Shown here in pieces: positions 20,376 through 21,407 of a DNA stretch of 21,407 nt. Numbering within the stretch: position 1 is the first letter of the stretch; each line of letters opens with the position of its first letter. A model generated the notes under the pieces. That model had not been told where the DNA came from, made no database searches, and saw nothing but the letters and a program-made list of their open reading frames with translations. A program made the position numbers and the translations under genes. The DNA is from a virus. The stretch lies in the IMG/VR virus record IMGVR_UViG_3300030430_001065, positions 1-21,407 of that record, one strand, 5' to 3'.

Positions 20376-20475
20376 CGCTAAGGCACGCACAAGCTCGCAA
20401 GTTCTGATCTATAGAACGCAAAAGGTCGCAAAAATATACCCATCTGGACGCACAAGGACGCACGAGGTCGCAAAA
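20376..20475 (+). repeat. Helically phased CGCA iteron-like array
   Basis: Eight units approximating G-(G/C/A)-(T/A)-CGCA-(A/C)-AA have CGC cores starting at 20376, 20386, 20396, 20417, 20427, 20449, 20459 and 20469. The steps are 10, 10, 21, 10, 22, 10 and 10 bases, that is, one or two helical turns each. The clearest run is GGACGCACAA, GGACGCACGA, GGTCGCAAAA (20446-20475). Between the second and third groups of cores lies GTTCT-GATCTAT-AGAAC (20401-20417). An AT-rich stretch follows at about 20500. Confidence 0.65.
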
Positions 20476-20564
20476 ATTGTGGGGTGGTGGCTCTGTGTGT
20501 AGGGAAATGCAAATAAATACTTAAAAACTGCAACTTTTATTTATCCGTGTTTATCTTGTGTGTT

Positions 20565-20578
20565 ATGCAATATTGTGT
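20565..20578 (-). promoter_or_regulatory. Inverted copy of the 14-base motif at 18354-18367
   Basis: ATGCAATATTGTGT here is the exact reverse complement of ACACAATATTGCAT in the divergent promoter region at 18354. Each copy lies some 50-70 bases ahead of a rightward cassette (18420 and 20637), suggesting a shared regulator or promoter element. The core CAATATTG is itself palindromic. Confidence 0.4.
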
Positions 20579-20636
20579 GACTTTTGTGTTTTAATGTGCT
20601 AATCTATGCGTACATTAATTAAAGGAGAAACAACTA

Positions 20637-21113
20637 ATGGAAAAATTAACTAAAGAAGAATATTTCAATTTAGATAATGGGATTGTTCAAGATATAACAA
20701 GGGAATTTATAACACCCCATATTTATAGAAATCAATCTTCACTTATAACCCACTTACAAGAAAACTATGTTGAAGGTTTTAATTTTGATGATATAGAAAA
20801 CCTCTATATGACTGATTCTGACATCTTAAATTACTTTGGCTCGTATGATGAAGATATGAGCGATCAAGAACTAATTGATGAAGCAAGAAACAACGGCGAA
20901 GATATGAATGAAATCTTTGAATGGTATCTTGTTTCAGATTGGTTTCTTGAGAGACTAAGAGAAATAAACGAACCAATAATTGACAATGATTATGGCGAAT
21001 ACTGGGGAAGATGTTGCACAGGGCAATCCATATATCTTGACCATAATATACAAAAACTCGCCTATGAATGGGCAAGCGATGAGCGACTATACAAAGATGA
21101 GGAGGTCGCCTAA
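20637..21113 (+). CDS. Conserved unknown protein with YWGR-TGQ motif
   Basis: A 158-residue acidic protein. The first half is helical and rich in Asp, Glu and Tyr. The conserved-looking core is VSDWFLERLREINEPIIDND (99-118) followed by YGEYWGRCCTGQSIYLD (119-135). I remember similar YGxWWGRTxTGQ motifs in unassigned proteins of plasmids and phages. No catalytic motif is clear. The ATG follows AAAGGAG by about ten bases, and the stop overlaps the next start (TAATG). It heads the second rightward cassette, downstream of the AT-rich stretch. Confidence 0.62.
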   Translation: MEKLTKEEYFNLDNGIVQDITREFITPHIYRNQSSLITHLQENYVEGFNFDDIENLYMTDSDILNYFGSYDEDMSDQELIDEARNNGEDMNEIFEWYLVSDWFLERLREINEPIIDNDYGEYWGRCCTGQSIYLDHNIQKLAYEWASDERLYKDEEVA

Positions 21114-21259
21114 TGAAAATAAACCAAAAGAAACTGAAAGAATTAAACTCCATTAAAGATACTCAAAAGGCTATGGACTTTATTCTTGCACATGATCCAT
21201 TAAATATAATAACGATTAAAAAGGAGAGAAACCAATGGAAGATAAAAAAGCATTCATAA
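21113..21259 (+). CDS. Small basic protein, 48 aa
   Basis: A 48-residue, Lys-rich, helical protein starting MKINQKKLKELNSIKDTQKA. It shares one base with the preceding stop, and GAGGAGG lies close upstream. The next gene starts inside its last codons in another frame (21235). No family is recognised. Coupling on both sides supports reality. Confidence 0.55.
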   Translation: MKINQKKLKELNSIKDTQKAMDFILAHDPLNIITIKKERNQWKIKKHS

Positions 21260-21369
21260 GTGAGGAACGCAACACTTATGAAGAAGAGGAACGCAACTTA
21301 TATTGTCTTTGCGGAAAACTAAAAACCAAATGCGCAGATTTATACGCACATACAACCGGAGGCGCATGA
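21235..21369 (+). CDS. Small acidic protein with CxC motif, 44 aa
   Basis: A 44-residue protein beginning MEDKKAFISEERNTYEEEER with Cys at 24, 26 and 33 (LYCLCGKLKTKC), too few for a standard zinc ribbon. The two EERN-x-Y segments come from a 12-base direct repeat GAGGAACGCAAC (21262-21273 and 21286-21297), and each copy contains ACGCAA, as in the array at 20376-20475. It starts about nine bases after AAGGAG inside the previous gene. The function is unknown. Confidence 0.55.
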   Translation: MEDKKAFISEERNTYEEEERNLYCLCGKLKTKCADLYAHTTGGA

Positions 21370-21407
21370 TGTCAGAACAACCAATCACACAAGACGAAAG
21401 AGAAGAA
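21366..21407 (+). CDS. Start of a further cassette gene (truncated by window edge)
   Basis: Fourteen codons are visible (MMSEQPITQDEREE). GGAGG ends at 21362, so the second Met (21369) is better spaced than the first (21366), which overlaps the previous stop as ATGA. Too short for any identification. Confidence 0.45.
   Translation, partial: MMSEQPITQDEREE

Larger units (their letters stand above)
20103..20636. other. 534-bp gene-free region: divergent promoters, RNA candidate, repeat array, AT-rich tail
   Basis: The layout from left to right is: leftward promoter for the gene at 19740, rightward extended -10 promoter, structured transcript candidate (20182-20353), phased CGCA repeat array (20376-20475), and an AT-rich stretch (about 20500-20635) leading into the next cassette. 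The last part holds two TTGTGTG copies (20556, 20573) and TTATCCGTG (20541-20549), which matches a DnaA box in seven of nine bases. No convincing protein gene is present. Confidence 0.6.

Noticed and set aside
20376-20475. CRISPR or simple satellite interpretation of the phased array
   Set aside because: Units are only about 8-10 bases, without unique spacers of constant length. Phase rather than sequence identity is the regular property.
20263-20502. 79-codon rightward frame over the RNA candidate and repeat array
   Set aside because: It has no ribosome-binding site, crosses a strong terminator, and encodes only the repeat words. The opposite strand is also open there, as expected from GC-richer repeated DNA.

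Overview
This window looks like part of an AT-rich tailed-bacteriophage genome. It holds a head-assembly, packaging and tail block, followed by a region of small accessory or early genes. There are no tRNA or rRNA genes, no integrase and no insertion sequence. Many virion proteins resemble, from memory and without a search, families common in uncultured marine phages: short Lys/Gly-rich proteins, a 22-residue repeat protein, the tail-protein start MATYVNNLRLKEIATG, and a Zn-binding virion protein beginning MAYAVGKFAKAICDRCGF. A marine bacterial host is therefore likely, but the host cannot be named from the sequence.

Region 1 (1-17129, minus strand, read right to left) is a packed morphogenesis block. 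Its order is large terminase, two basic proteins, a portal of the large P22-like type, small basic proteins, a Pro-rich protein, a small helical protein, a GroES-like co-chaperonin, a scaffold-like protein, a conserved unknown, a probable decoration protein and a Mu gpT-like major capsid protein. A terminator hairpin follows the capsid gene. After it come two probable virion proteins, a run of very basic mini-proteins including seven 11-residue repeats, a P22 gp4-like connector, a Zn-binding protein, an adaptor-like protein, a Rossmann-like protein, a 22-residue repeat protein and the first codons of a tail protein. Most genes overlap or abut, and ATGA and TAATG junctions suggest translational coupling. 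The podovirus-like connector proteins suggest a short-tailed virion, but this is inference. I see no small terminase and no prohead protease.

Region 2 (17130-17378) is a gene-free gap upstream of the terminase with G-runs, an AT-rich tract and a terminator hairpin.

Region 3 (17379-21407) holds small genes on both strands. An Api92/YubB-like gene and a helical gene read left. A five-gene coupled cassette (18420-19464) reads right from a divergent promoter region with an operator-like palindrome. An isolated unknown gene reads left (19740-20102), and a last rightward cassette starts at 20637 and runs off the window.

The most unusual material flanks the isolated gene, in two GC-richer gene-free stretches (19465-19739 and 20103-20636). 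They contain short related repeats around a CGCA core, several hairpins, and a probable ~170-nt structured transcript with its own extended -10 promoter and terminator. In 20376-20475 eight CGC cores are spaced 10, 10, 21, 10, 22, 10 and 10 bases apart, so all lie on one face of the helix. An AT-rich stretch follows. This arrangement fits an iteron-type replication origin, a partition site or a cooperative regulatory site.
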